A DNA stretch of 64,000 nt from Rhodomicrobium sp. (GCA_021604665.1 BQJK01000001.1:1082419-1146418); one strand, 5' to 3'; positions 53,397 through 62,705 are shown, counted from the first letter of the stretch. The notes: a model not told the origin generated them from the sequence alone. Numbers and translations are program-made.

Positions 53397-55622
53397 TTAA
53401 TTTTCAAATACAACAAATTCAATACGGCGGTTTAAAGCCTTGCCCTTAGAAGTGGCATTGGAGGCAACAGGTTTTTTCTCCCCATTACCCTTGGCATCCA
53501 ACCGCTCCAGCGGAATGCCATTTTTCGTGAGGTAATTAATCACCGCCTGCGCCCGCCGTTTGCTCAACTCAAGGTTATACCCCTCAGAGCCATCAGAATC
53601 CGTATGCCCCTCAATCCGAATAATCGTATTGGTGCAACGGCTTGCAACTGTTTCAACCTTTTTCAAAACATCATAGCTATCAGGTTTAATAACCGAGCTA
53701 TTCACACCAAATCGAATGGCACTACCGCGAACGATCGAGTTCATCAGCAGCTGGCACTCTTTGGCATTCACAGCAGCGCTTTCTTTGTAAAGCGTATCAA
53801 GCCGTTTCTCGGTCTCATTAGGGGTCAACCACTTCCGTTTCTCGGCCAGCTCTTCTTCGCTTGTCACTTCTTTTTCAGGCGTTTTTGCTTTTTCTTCCTC
53901 AGCTTTCAGCGCGGCCATTCGCTCTTCTTCGGCCTTTTCAGCAACCAAGCGCTCTTCCTCTGCCTTTTTAGCTTCAGCTTTTTCAGCCTCAATCCGGGCC
54001 GCTTCTGCCTCAGCCTCAGCTTTGGCTTTTTCTGCCGCCTCCTTCTCAGCCTTTTCAGCAGCAAAACGCGCGTCCTCAGCCTCCTTTGCTAATAGAGCCT
54101 CTTTTGCTAACCGAGCTTCTTCAGCGGCTTTTTCAGCAGCTAATTTTTCAGCTTCAGCCTTCTCAGCAGCAAGCCGTTTTTCTTCAGCTTCTTGAGCCGC
54201 CTTCGCTTCCTCTGCCTTAAGTTGGCTATCGTCAAAGCTCACTTTACCAATCCACTCAAACCCATCAGGCAAAGCTTGCGGCCGAGCTACAAACCCGTCA
54301 ACAAAGTTCCGGTCTGCGCTCATCCCTGAAACCGTCAGATCAGTATCAATAATCTCAAGGCGCCCATTCTCAAGTTTCGGCAGCAGATCAATCACACTCA
54401 TGAAAGCGGCACCAAAATCCACGGGTGCGCCCTTAGCAAGGCTCAACTGATCATCAATCGTCATATTCGGAAACAAACTGGCAAGACGAGCCAAAAAGCG
54501 CTGCCGCTGCTCTTCACTTTTAACATAGCCCTTTAGCACCAGCGTATCAGCCGCTTGAAAAAGAGTGAATGTAAACGGCGAAGCAATCGGCAACTCCGGC
54601 GCTTTCACCTTAATATCGTCATCAACTTTATAGCCCGTCGGATATTGCGCCCGAACCGTGCGGCGCACACCATCCGCAACAGCCGTGTCAGCCGCAAGCC
54701 CTTCAAGCTGCACATCAAATTTATCGAGTTTTAAATCACCGGTTTCAAGTTTTGCTAACTCGCTTAGCGAAAGCATCAGCGCCTCTTGCCAGCCAGAGGG
54801 CGCCCCAGAGCCAATAGAGATTTTCTCATCTATCACTGCATCAGGGAACTTAGCTTTGGCAGAACTCAGCAGGCTGTCTTTCACCGCAGTAGATGGCACA
54901 ACTCCGCTAAGTGTCAGGGCTTTTGCATCATGCTTGGCAGTGAAAAAGAACGTCTCAACCACCGGCGGTAGAATATTAATAGCGCCCTTAACAAGATCAA
55001 GCGGTAACCCGTTAGAAACCCCCTCTAGCAGCGCCTTATAAGCAGCTTCATCCTGTGCCGCCCCGGAAATACTCAGCTTATTATCAACAAGGCTAACCTG
55101 CCCCTCTGAAAGGCGAGACAATAAGCCGATGCTATAGCTCACCTGGCCGAACCATTTTTGTGGATCAGGAGCACCGCGCGCCACTTCCAGCTCATCATCA
55201 ATATCAACCTGCGGGAATTTAGCCTTAACCAAGCCGCCGATAGAAGATTTCAACTGTGAACTAGGCACAAAGCCCTTCAACCGCAACTTCGACTTTTTGT
55301 GAGATCCAGACCATGTAAATGGGGAAACAACACGCTTAAGAGAGAGCCGGTCTTCAACCCGGCGCACACCGTAAACCTGGCGCACAACTTCAATAGCTTT
55401 TAAACGCTCATCCACTGAAGGCGCTTCGCCATTAATACTGCCATCCCGACCTGAAAATTCTGGCCGGGCCCAATCAATACCAGCATCTCGCAGCGCTACA
55501 ACAGAGCGTTGTGTAAGATCTTGCTCAATTCTGTCTTCAGTTAGCCAAACAACCAAAACGCCAATAGCCAATAATGGCAAGAGACCCCATAACCAACAAC
55601 GCAGTTTGGTTCTAACCAGCAT
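53397..55622 (-). CDS. OmpA-family protein with repeated BON-like modules and a coiled coil
   Basis: A 741-residue inner-membrane-anchored, peptidoglycan-binding protein. One transmembrane helix (about 10-28) is followed by at least three repeats of about 120-130 residues with KAKFPxxxIDDxL and xGAP cores and LxLSG-type strands, akin to BON domains (about 90-455). A long Ala/Glu/Lys coiled coil spans about 465-600. The C-terminal OmpA domain (about 615-741) has GHTDSDGSEGYNLELSKRRA and NRRIEFVVFEN, with the Asp and Arg that bind diaminopimelate. It probably spans the periplasm. GGAG nine bases before the ATG supports the start. Confidence 0.87.
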   Translation of the reverse strand: MLVRTKLRCWLWGLLPLLAIGVLVVWLTEDRIEQDLTQRSVVALRDAGIDWARPEFSGRDGSINGEAPSVDERLKAIEVVRQVYGVRRVEDRLSLKRVVSPFTWSGSHKKSKLRLKGFVPSSQLKSSIGGLVKAKFPQVDIDDELEVARGAPDPQKWFGQVSYSIGLLSRLSEGQVSLVDNKLSISGAAQDEAAYKALLEGVSNGLPLDLVKGAINILPPVVETFFFTAKHDAKALTLSGVVPSTAVKDSLLSSAKAKFPDAVIDEKISIGSGAPSGWQEALMLSLSELAKLETGDLKLDKFDVQLEGLAADTAVADGVRRTVRAQYPTGYKVDDDIKVKAPELPIASPFTFTLFQAADTLVLKGYVKSEEQRQRFLARLASLFPNMTIDDQLSLAKGAPVDFGAAFMSVIDLLPKLENGRLEIIDTDLTVSGMSADRNFVDGFVARPQALPDGFEWIGKVSFDDSQLKAEEAKAAQEAEEKRLAAEKAEAEKLAAEKAAEEARLAKEALLAKEAEDARFAAEKAEKEAAEKAKAEAEAEAARIEAEKAEAKKAEEERLVAEKAEEERMAALKAEEEKAKTPEKEVTSEEELAEKRKWLTPNETEKRLDTLYKESAAVNAKECQLLMNSIVRGSAIRFGVNSSVIKPDSYDVLKKVETVASRCTNTIIRIEGHTDSDGSEGYNLELSKRRAQAVINYLTKNGIPLERLDAKGNGEKKPVASNATSKGKALNRRIEFVVFEN

Positions 55623-56286
55623 CTAAACAAGCTCCATACTATCAATATCCCAAGGTAATCGAGTGAAGCGGGCTCATCATAAAATCGCCGCTACAGCAAT
55701 CCTTCAGGACAACATAAAATCTCAGCCGTACCTATACACAGTAGGGCAGAAAAAGGCATCCCCTCATCGGGGAATACCCTCCAGACAGACCATAATAAGA
55801 GCTGGAATCAATATCAGATTTTTTTGTAAAGCGGATGAAATAACCAAACATCCCCACCAACCCCCATTAGCCACGCCCTAATGCTACCCACAATAGCCAT
55901 CACATGGCGTGGCCTCACTATATCGAACAGCTGCAGGTTTTCCAAGGCATTAATAAACGCCAAACCACCGCAAAACCTTATGTTTAATGATGAATTTTAG
56001 CATATTTACAGATTGAAACGCCGCATCCGATAAGTTGATAAGCCGCAACAATAGAAAATTTACACCGATACCATTAGCTCATTACCGTTCAATAATGGCG
56101 GTTTTGGCATAATCAATTTGAAATGGCCAAGAAAATAGTGAATCCGCCCCACCAGAATTTATAGCTGTGGAGAAACTCGGATAAGAAGGGGAAAGTAAAA
56201 GCAGACACCCCGGACAGAGAGCGCCTGCTTAAAATGCCTGTAGGCCTTAAAAAAACAACGAGGGAAGTGGACTTCGGGAAAAAGAC
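55623..56286. other. Long gene-free spacer between the OmpA-like gene and hypE
   Basis: About 660 bases, the largest gap in the window. It should carry the OmpA-like gene's promoter. Two overlapping inverted repeats occur at 55865-55883 (CATTAG / CTAATG) and 55870-55913 (GCCACGCC / GGCGTGGC); they could be a regulatory hairpin or a weak terminator. A 72-codon plus-strand frame at 55663-55881 has no supporting features. I saw no RNA gene signature. Confidence 0.45.
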
Positions 56287-57372
56287 CTAGCAAATACGCG
56301 GCAGCTGATCACCAACCAGCATATCGACAATGCGCTCGCCGCCAAAGCCTGACTTCATAACAACCCGGCCAGGCTGTTGGCTGCGGGCTTCACCAATAAT
56401 AGCCGCTTCTCGACCCGCTTCATGGTTGCGCATCGCCGCCAGTGCGGCATCCGCCTCTTCAGGAGCCACAAAAGCAATTAAAGTACCTTCATTGGCAAGG
56501 TAAAGCGGGTCCAATCCAAGAATTTCGCAAAAACCGCGCACTTCGGGCCTAAGCGGAATATCATCTTCCGTCATGATGACCCCAACAGAGGCTGAGGCCG
56601 CCACCTCATTTACCGCGCTGGCCAGGCCGCCGCGTGTTGCATCGCGCAATGAGCGCGTATTCGGCGCCGCTGCAACCAGTGTTTCAATCAAACCATTAAG
56701 CGCCTTGCAATCGCTCATCACCGGGCTTGTAAGCGCCATATCACCGCGTGCATTCAAAATCGCCGCGCCGTGATCACCAAGTACACCATTCACCAAAAGT
56801 TTATCGCCTGGCCGCACCTGCCGCGCAGCGATTTCTCGCCCGGCCGGGATAACCCCAACACCAGCAGTATTAATAAAAAGCTTGTCACAAGCCCCCCGTT
56901 GCACAACCTTGGTATCACCAGTAACAATTGATACCCCCGCCTCATCTGCTGCCGCCCGCATGGAGCTAACAACCCGGCGTAGAACATCAATCTCCAGCCC
57001 TTCTTCAATGATCATAGAGCAGGTCAGATATAATGGCTTCGCCCCGCCAACCGCCAAATCATTGACAGTGCCGTAAATTGCAAGTTTGCCAATATCACCG
57101 CCCGGAAAAAACAACGGGTCAACCACAAAGCTATCAGTTGTAAACGCCAGCCGGTCACCAAGCGCTTGCATCTCAGAAAGGCCAAGCCGGGCCTGATCTT
57201 CCATATCTCCCATGGCAGGGTTATCAAACTCTGCCACAAACACATCATCAATCAGATCCCGCATGGCTTTGCCGCCCGACCCATGCGCCAACAACACAGT
57301 ATCCGCCTTTAAACGGCCTTTCCGGCGGTAAGGCTCCGCGGTTTCTGTTGTTTTCATATTATGCTCATTCAT
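56287..57372 (-). CDS. hypE: Hydrogenase expression/formation protein HypE
   Basis: Dehydrates the HypF-made S-carbamoyl group on its own C-terminal Cys to the cyanide ligand of the NiFe active site. The ATG at 57372 has GGGGAG seven bases upstream. The domain contains LLAHGSGGKAMRDLIDDVF, LAFTTDSFVVDPLFFPGGDI, the SVNDLAVGGAKPLYLT-type segment and TGDTKVV. The protein ends in PRIC, the required C-terminal cysteine. Fourth gene of the hypC-SIS-hypD-hypE group. HypF, HypA and HypB are not in the window. Confidence 0.96.
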   Translation of the reverse strand: MNEHNMKTTETAEPYRRKGRLKADTVLLAHGSGGKAMRDLIDDVFVAEFDNPAMGDMEDQARLGLSEMQALGDRLAFTTDSFVVDPLFFPGGDIGKLAIYGTVNDLAVGGAKPLYLTCSMIIEEGLEIDVLRRVVSSMRAAADEAGVSIVTGDTKVVQRGACDKLFINTAGVGVIPAGREIAARQVRPGDKLLVNGVLGDHGAAILNARGDMALTSPVMSDCKALNGLIETLVAAAPNTRSLRDATRGGLASAVNEVAASASVGVIMTEDDIPLRPEVRGFCEILGLDPLYLANEGTLIAFVAPEEADAALAAMRNHEAGREAAIIGEARSQQPGRVVMKSGFGGERIVDMLVGDQLPRIC

Positions 57373-57427
57373 CAGTTCACTCCCCAAATCGGGATTTTAT
57401 ACAGATACAAAAGGCAATCTGAACGCT

Positions 57428-58579
57428 TTATGAGGCTTTCTCTTCAGTCTCAACCCGCGACGCTTCCTGCCGCGCCCCACCATATTGATAATAAGCCGCA
57501 CAAGCCCCTTCAGATGACACCATAAGCGAGCCTAAAGGTGTTTCAGGTGTGCACAGCTCTCCAAACACCTTACATTGCCATGGTTTGATCGCGCCTTTCA
57601 GCACCTCACCGCATTGGCAAGATTTCGGGTCAGCAATTTTCAAGGCAGGCAAAGCAAACTTCCGCTCAGCATCATACATGCCATAGCTCTCACGCACTTT
57701 GACACCGGAATGGTCAATAGAACCAAGGCCGCGCCATTCAAAATATTCACGCAGTTCAAACACTTTTGAAATCGCCCCAAGGGCAACATTATTACCGTCT
57801 TCAGGCACAATGCGGTTATATTGGTTCTCAATCTCCGAGCGCCCTTCATGGATCTGCTTTAAAACCATCCAGATGGATTGCAACACATCAAGCGGCTCAA
57901 ACCCCGCCACAACCAGCGGCCGTTTATAATGGTTGGCGATAAATTCATAAGGCGCATTACCAATCACCATGCTCACATGGCCAGGGCCCAAAAATCCATC
58001 AAGCCGCAGGTCCGGGCTATCGAGGATCGCTTTAATGGTCGGGATAATGGTGATGTGATTGCAAAACAGCGAAAAGTTCTTAATCCCATCAGCTTCCGCC
58101 TGCAAAATTGTAAGTGCAGTTGATGGCATGGTGGTCTCAAAGCCGAGCCCAAAGAATACAACTTCTTTTTCCGGGTTATCTTTAGCAATTTGCAGAGAAT
58201 CCAACGGCGAATATACCATCCGCACATCACAGCCCTCAGCCTTTGCCTGCAACAGGCTCTTCTTGGAGCCCGGCACCCGCATAGCATCACCAAAGGTCGT
58301 AAAAATCACATTCGGCATTTCCGCCATGGCAATGCAATCATCAACCCGCCCCATCGGCAGCACACATACCGGGCACCCTGGCCCATGCACCAGTTCTATC
58401 TCCTTCGGCAACATCGTCTCAATGCCAAACTTGAAAATAGAATGAGTATGCCCACCGCACACTTCCATAATCTGCAAAGGCCGCTCTTTGGCTTTCGGAA
58501 TTCCATCCACCAGCGTTTGTATTTCAGCTAACAGCGCCTTCGCTTTTTGCGGGTCGCGAAATTCATCAACATATTTCAT
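57428..58579 (-). CDS. hypD: Hydrogenase maturation protein HypD
   Basis: Scaffold, with HypC, on which the Fe(CN)2CO unit is built. The 383-residue iron-sulfur protein has VCGGHTHSIFKFGIETMLP, LVHGPGCPVCVLPMGRVD and FGLGFETTMPSTA. The C-terminal cluster region contains four Cys (CQCGEVL, WQCKVF, ELC) and the tail SSEGACAAYYQYGG. Forty or so bases separate it from hypE; it is in the operon downstream of the SIS-domain gene. Confidence 0.97.
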   Translation of the reverse strand: MKYVDEFRDPQKAKALLAEIQTLVDGIPKAKERPLQIMEVCGGHTHSIFKFGIETMLPKEIELVHGPGCPVCVLPMGRVDDCIAMAEMPNVIFTTFGDAMRVPGSKKSLLQAKAEGCDVRMVYSPLDSLQIAKDNPEKEVVFFGLGFETTMPSTALTILQAEADGIKNFSLFCNHITIIPTIKAILDSPDLRLDGFLGPGHVSMVIGNAPYEFIANHYKRPLVVAGFEPLDVLQSIWMVLKQIHEGRSEIENQYNRIVPEDGNNVALGAISKVFELREYFEWRGLGSIDHSGVKVRESYGMYDAERKFALPALKIADPKSCQCGEVLKGAIKPWQCKVFGELCTPETPLGSLMVSSEGACAAYYQYGGARQEASRVETEEKAS

Positions 58580-58634
58580 GGGGTCACTACCTCACCAGTC
58601 TGTTGCTTATTTAGGTCGTCACTAATTTATTATT

Positions 58635-59339
58635 TTAGTTTTTAACTACATTCAGATTGCCGCGATCATCCGCCAGCAGCGTGTGCACCAGGTCCCAAAG
58701 AATGTGATAAATCACCAGATGGCATTCCTGAATCCGATGAATAGATTGCGAGCCAATCACCAAACAATGATCAAGGCCAATTTTCGCCATCGCACCGCCG
58801 GTCATGCCAGCAAAACCAATAGTATGGATACCGAGATCTTTCGCCTTCTGAAAACCATTGACCAGATTGTCAGAATTACCGCTGGTCGAAAGCCCAATCA
58901 GGCAATCCCCTTTGCGCCCCTGGGCAATTACCTGCCGTGAATAAACATGCTGAAAGCCAATATCATTGCCCACCGCAGTCATCATGGTCATATCAGAGGT
59001 AAGATTAATCGCCGTCAGCGCGGGTCGCCCAGCTGTTATCGGATGCTGGAATTCCACCGCCACATGCGCCGCATCACAGCTGGAGCCACCATTCCCCATG
59101 GTAAGCAAGCGTCCATCATTCCGGTACACATCAGCAATTGTTTTGGCCGCATCAACAACATCCTGTCCATGGGTTTCAAAAAACAAATCAAGCACTGAGT
59201 GATGATCTTCAGCCTTCTGTTGAACTGAGGTGAGCAGGGCTGCATTTAGCTGCGCCGGGTCTTGCTTGCCCCCATGCAAAAATGGGTAAAGCCCCTCAAG
59301 CGCAGGGTTGCCACTATCTTTTTTGTTATCTTCACTCAT
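58635..59339 (-). CDS. SIS-domain protein, sedoheptulose-7-phosphate isomerase (GmhA)-like
   Basis: A 234-residue sugar isomerase-fold protein placed between hypC and hypD. Core motifs are MGNGGSSCDAAHVAVEFQHP, where the GmhA zinc ligands His and Glu match (HxxxE), LIGLSTSGNSDNLVNGF, and IQECHLVIYH, where the Gln and His ligands are kept. So the active-site residues look intact. An N-terminal extension of about 40 residues is longer than in true GmhA. Whether it makes heptose phosphate or has a role in hydrogenase maturation is unclear; the operon position argues for the latter. Confidence 0.85.
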   Translation of the reverse strand: MSEDNKKDSGNPALEGLYPFLHGGKQDPAQLNAALLTSVQQKAEDHHSVLDLFFETHGQDVVDAAKTIADVYRNDGRLLTMGNGGSSCDAAHVAVEFQHPITAGRPALTAINLTSDMTMMTAVGNDIGFQHVYSRQVIAQGRKGDCLIGLSTSGNSDNLVNGFQKAKDLGIHTIGFAGMTGGAMAKIGLDHCLVIGSQSIHRIQECHLVIYHILWDLVHTLLADDRGNLNVVKN

Positions 59340-59355
59340 GAGCGCGCCTCGTTCA

Positions 59356-59634
59356 TCACGTACCGCTCATTCGCATGGCTTCAAGCTCTTCTTCAACTTC
59401 ACCCAGCTTTTCAAGAATTTTGAGAGTTTCAGCCGCTTCATCTTCATCAATGCGGCTCATCGCGAACCCCACATGCACCAGCACCCAGTCACCAATGCAA
59501 TCTTCAATGCTGCGGCCACCAGTTGTGATACAGGCCACATTTACATCTCGCTGAATGCCAGAAACATCAACAACCGCCAATTGGCGCTCCGCGTCGCTAA
59601 CACCAACAATCTGACCTGGAATACCAAGACACAT
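59356..59634 (-). CDS. hypC: Hydrogenase maturation chaperone HypC/HupF
   Basis: Small chaperone that partners HypD and then delivers the iron ligand unit to the hydrogenase large subunit. The N-terminus MCLGIPGQIVGV carries the essential Cys2. The rest (VDVSGIQRDVNVACI, then IGDWVLVHVGFAMSRIDEDEA) is the family sequence. 92 residues, normal. First gene of the operon. The upstream spacer, to 59945, has no clear FNR, NtrC or sigma-54 site. Confidence 0.96.
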   Translation of the reverse strand: MCLGIPGQIVGVSDAERQLAVVDVSGIQRDVNVACITTGGRSIEDCIGDWVLVHVGFAMSRIDEDEAAETLKILEKLGEVEEELEAMRMSGT

Positions 59635-59945
59635 AATTCAGCTCTCCCCTAGCATCTTCACTACAATAGCAATTTCACTAACAAGCATCGCCGCCAAAAA
59701 CCGGCAAAAGAAACACCATCAGCGCAAAGATCGTCTTCTTTTTCAGACTTTAATATTATAGTAGGCAATTCACATGCCATAAGCAGACACAAAAAAGTTA
59801 TTTGCTAAAACACCCGCTAAAAATGACAATATTGCTTCCAGCTTGCATCTTTTATCATCATTTTTCTTGCCGCACCCAAAACTAAAAACACCGAAAGCGG
59901 CAAGTTGGTTTCCAGTATTATCGCATTACCGGGAGGTATCTTTGC
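59635..59945. other. Spacer between hypC and the pentapeptide-repeat gene
   Basis: About 310 bases between divergent genes. The only structure I see is a perfect eight-base inverted repeat (CTTGCCGC / GCGGCAAG) at 59866-59904, close to the pentapeptide-repeat gene. I found no obvious FNR, RegA, NifA or sigma-54 site that might regulate the hyp genes. Confidence 0.45.
59866..59904. repeat. Inverted repeat upstream of the pentapeptide-repeat gene
   Basis: Perfect 8-base arms CTTGCCGC and GCGGCAAG with a 23-base A-rich loop, about 40 bases before the ATG. It could be an operator or a leader hairpin. The chance of a random match is not negligible. Confidence 0.4.
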
Positions 59946-60863
59946 ATGTCTAAGGTTTCAAATGGTATACACCGCAATAAAGTGGCTCAGCTTCTGTCGG
60001 AAACAACGACATCACCACCAACAATAACCACAAAGCAAACATGCAAATCTAACATCAGCTCTGCATCCCGGCGCCACCTCATTAGCCTATGCGCGTGCCT
60101 CCTCTTCCTAACCCCTCTCACCGTCTCAATGGCAACCGCCCAGGACATGATGCGCCATCTCGACATGACCAGCAAAGAGATGACAGAAAGCGAACTAACC
60201 AGAGCTGAGGTTGAAGAGCGCCTACAAAAAGCCACCCCAGACGCCCCGGCAAATTTCGGCGGCATGGCCCTTAATAAACTGGATCTGAGCGGCGTCGATT
60301 TTTCAAATGCCAACCTCAGGGCAGCCAACCTCAACGGCACCAATCTAGAAGGGGCCAGTTTTAAAAACGCCACCCTTGATCAAGCCTGGATGGTTAAAGC
60401 CAATATGAAAAATGCTAATCTTGAAGGGGCCAGTATTTTCCAGGCACAGCTGATTGATGTAAATTTTGAAAATGCCAATCTCTCAAACACAAGGCTGGCC
60501 GCCAACCTCACCAGAGCCAATCTCAAAAACGCCAACCTCAGCAAAGCAGACCTCTCCGCTGATCTGAAAAACCAATCCATGGGGCTGATAACCGGCAATT
60601 TAAGCAGCGCTAACCTCGAGAATGCAAATCTAAGTAACGCCAATCTGTTCCGCGCGATAATGGAATTTGCGGACCTCACTAATGCTAATCTGGAAAACGC
60701 TAATTTAGAGACCGCCCGGTTAGATGGCGCAACTTTAGTCGGCACGAATATCAACGGCGCAAATTTCAAACAGGCCAATCTCGATTCCGCCAAGCTGGAA
60801 AATTTAAAAGGCGCAGATAACAGCAATTTAAAAGAGGCCCTCAACCTGCCCGCAATAAAGTAA
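59946..60863 (+). CDS. Secreted pentapeptide-repeat protein
   Basis: A 305-residue exported protein. The signal peptide (about 40-67, ISLCACLLFLTPLTV) ends near TAQ. From about residue 110 to 295 run repeats of the A(N/D)LxX type (ANLRAANLNGTNLEGAS, ANLENANLSNANLFRAI), which fold into a right-handed quadrilateral beta-helix. GGGAGG is nine bases before the ATG. Cytoplasmic members mimic DNA (Qnr, MfpA); this one should be periplasmic, so its role is different and unknown. Many repeats are Asn-rich. Confidence 0.87.
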   Translation: MSKVSNGIHRNKVAQLLSETTTSPPTITTKQTCKSNISSASRRHLISLCACLLFLTPLTVSMATAQDMMRHLDMTSKEMTESELTRAEVEERLQKATPDAPANFGGMALNKLDLSGVDFSNANLRAANLNGTNLEGASFKNATLDQAWMVKANMKNANLEGASIFQAQLIDVNFENANLSNTRLAANLTRANLKNANLSKADLSADLKNQSMGLITGNLSSANLENANLSNANLFRAIMEFADLTNANLENANLETARLDGATLVGTNINGANFKQANLDSAKLENLKGADNSNLKEALNLPAIK

Positions 60864-60901
60864 GCCTTGCCTAAAATTGGCAAAACTTAGAACTTTAAAA
60901 G

Positions 60902-61663
60902 TTAGAGAGATGACCATCCCGGGCCATCATCCAGCCCATCATTCTGCTGTTTGAAATATCTGAGAAAATTCAGCCGCGCAGCACTGTCTTTCTCTCCCCG
61001 TTGGCTATAAATGTGCTTTTCAAAAAAATAACCCGTAAGCTTGAAAGCGTTAGCAAGGTCAATTGGGGTCACGGCGCTGGCAGAACTACCGCTTAAAAAT
61101 GCCGGCAAAGCCAATAGCTTGTCTTTATAAGGCTCGCCAGCACTGGCAGAAACAGCCCGCCCTGTTTTCGGCGAAACATAAATCAACTCATCATTCCCCC
61201 CAGTTGCAGCGCAAGCCGTCAGGTCAAGCTGAAACCCAAGTTCGCTCAAAATCTCCATTTCAAATCGCGCTAACAACCCCGGCCAAATCTCCCCCTCTTC
61301 CATAGAGGAAAGAAGATAGCGCGCCCCATCATAAAGCAAAGGGTGTGGGTCACGTTCAGCCAACAGGCCCATATGTGCACAAATGAGAGAGAGCGCAGAA
61401 AGCGCCATAGGATCATCAAAATAAAGCGAGCTAAGTGAGTGATTAAGTTCAAGGGTAAGCGTGCCGAGATGTTCATCAAGCCGCGCACGCCATGCCGCCT
61501 GAACCAGATTACCTGGCTGCAATATTGGACGCAACCGGCGAGAGCGCCCCCCCCGTACAAGCCCTAAATGCCGTCCCCGCTCGCGGGTAAAAACGGCAGC
61601 AATCACACTGGTCTCTCCATGTGGCCGGGCAGATAACAGGATCGCTTCATCGCGCCATTCCAT
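60902..61663 (-). CDS. recO: DNA repair protein RecO
   Basis: Mediator of RecA loading in the RecFOR pathway and of strand annealing. The 253-residue protein has the N-terminal OB-fold (MEWRDEAILLSARPHGETSVIAAVFT) and the alpha-helical C-domain with LTACAATGGNDELIYVSPKTGRAVS. The zinc CxxC pairs of some RecO proteins are missing, as in many alphaproteobacteria. It is the last gene of the lepB-rnc-era-recO run. Confidence 0.95.
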   Translation of the reverse strand: MEWRDEAILLSARPHGETSVIAAVFTRERGRHLGLVRGGRSRRLRPILQPGNLVQAAWRARLDEHLGTLTLELNHSLSSLYFDDPMALSALSLICAHMGLLAERDPHPLLYDGARYLLSSMEEGEIWPGLLARFEMEILSELGFQLDLTACAATGGNDELIYVSPKTGRAVSASAGEPYKDKLLALPAFLSGSSASAVTPIDLANAFKLTGYFFEKHIYSQRGEKDSAARLNFLRYFKQQNDGLDDGPGWSSL

Positions 61664-61730
61664 CTCACTAACCCCTTAAATGCCACTCCCGTTTAAAAGC
61701 TGCGCCGCCCTCGAAGGGGGAAATGCGCCG

Positions 61731-62705
61731 CTATTTCGTTGGGTAATCAAGCCCCATCTCGCGGTAGCGCTCAGGGTCGTCCCCCCAGCGCTCCCTCACC
61801 TTGACGAATAAAAACAGATGCACCGGCACCCCCAGAATATCACCAAGTTCTTTTCTAGATGCCATAGAGATGGCTTTAATCGCAGACCCATTTTTGCCAA
61901 GCACGATCTTCTTCTGACTATCTCGCTCAACATAAATAACCTGCTCAACCCGAATAGAGCCGTTTTTCTTATTCTCTTTCCAGTCAATGGTCTCAACCGT
62001 CGTCGCATAAGGTATTTCATCATGCAAACGATGATAAAGCTTCTCTCGGGTAATCTCTGCTGCTGTGTGCCGCATCGGCGCATCGGTCAGTTGATCTTCA
62101 GGGTAAAGCCAGGGGCCGAGCGGTAAATGAGACTTGAGATACTCAACCAGCTCTGATGTCCCCTCACCGGTCTCAGCGGATATGAAGAACACCTCCTCAA
62201 ACTTGACCTCTTCCGTCAACTTCGCTGTTAGCTCCAGCAGCTCTTCTCTCTTCATCAGATCAATTTTATTCACCGCAAGCACAGCCGGGTAATGGCTATC
62301 TTTCAGGCGCTTTAAAATCTCAGCGACATCGGCACTCACGCCCCTTTGAGCATCCACCAACAGCACAACCATATCCGCATCAGCAGCACCGCCCCAAGCA
62401 GCGTTCACCATCGCCCGGTCAAGCCGTTTGCGCGGCGCGAAAATGCCCGGTGTATCCACAAAGATGATCTGAGTTTTATCAAAAATAGCAATACCGCGAA
62501 TGCGGCTGCGCGTTGTTTGCACTTTACGCGTAACAATAGAAACCTTGGTCCCAACAAGCCGGTTCGTCAAAGTAGACTTGCCCGCATTCGGCGCACCTAT
62601 GAGCGCTGTAAAGCCGGCCCGCGTCTCGCTATCACCAAAAGCAATAGTGCCAGCACTCTCCTGTTTTCCGGAGCCTTCCAGATCGTTATCATCTTCGGCT
62701 ACCAT
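61731..62705 (-). CDS. era: GTPase Era
   Basis: Ribosome-biogenesis GTPase that binds the 3' end of 16S rRNA. The P-loop is GAPNAGKST at 37-45, then VDTPGIFAPRKRLDRAMV, the NKID motif in VNKIDLM, and the C-terminal KH domain (about 230-305, with KKIVLGKNGSAIKAIS). The first 28 acidic residues are an extra N-terminal tail. It begins 19 bases after the rnc stop codon. Confidence 0.97.
   Translation of the reverse strand: MVAEDDNDLEGSGKQESAGTIAFGDSETRAGFTALIGAPNAGKSTLTNRLVGTKVSIVTRKVQTTRSRIRGIAIFDKTQIIFVDTPGIFAPRKRLDRAMVNAAWGGAADADMVVLLVDAQRGVSADVAEILKRLKDSHYPAVLAVNKIDLMKREELLELTAKLTEEVKFEEVFFISAETGEGTSELVEYLKSHLPLGPWLYPEDQLTDAPMRHTAAEITREKLYHRLHDEIPYATTVETIDWKENKKNGSIRVEQVIYVERDSQKKIVLGKNGSAIKAISMASRKELGDILGVPVHLFLFVKVRERWGDDPERYREMGLDYPTK

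Noticed and set aside
53401..54200. Long Ala/Glu/Lys-rich antisense frames opposite the coiled-coil region
   Set aside because: They are by-products of the GCC/GAA/AAA-rich coiled-coil codons in the OmpA-family gene.
55663..55881. 72-codon plus-strand frame in the large spacer before hypE
   Set aside because: No ribosome-binding site, no domain, unusual His/Lys/Pro mix; probably chance.
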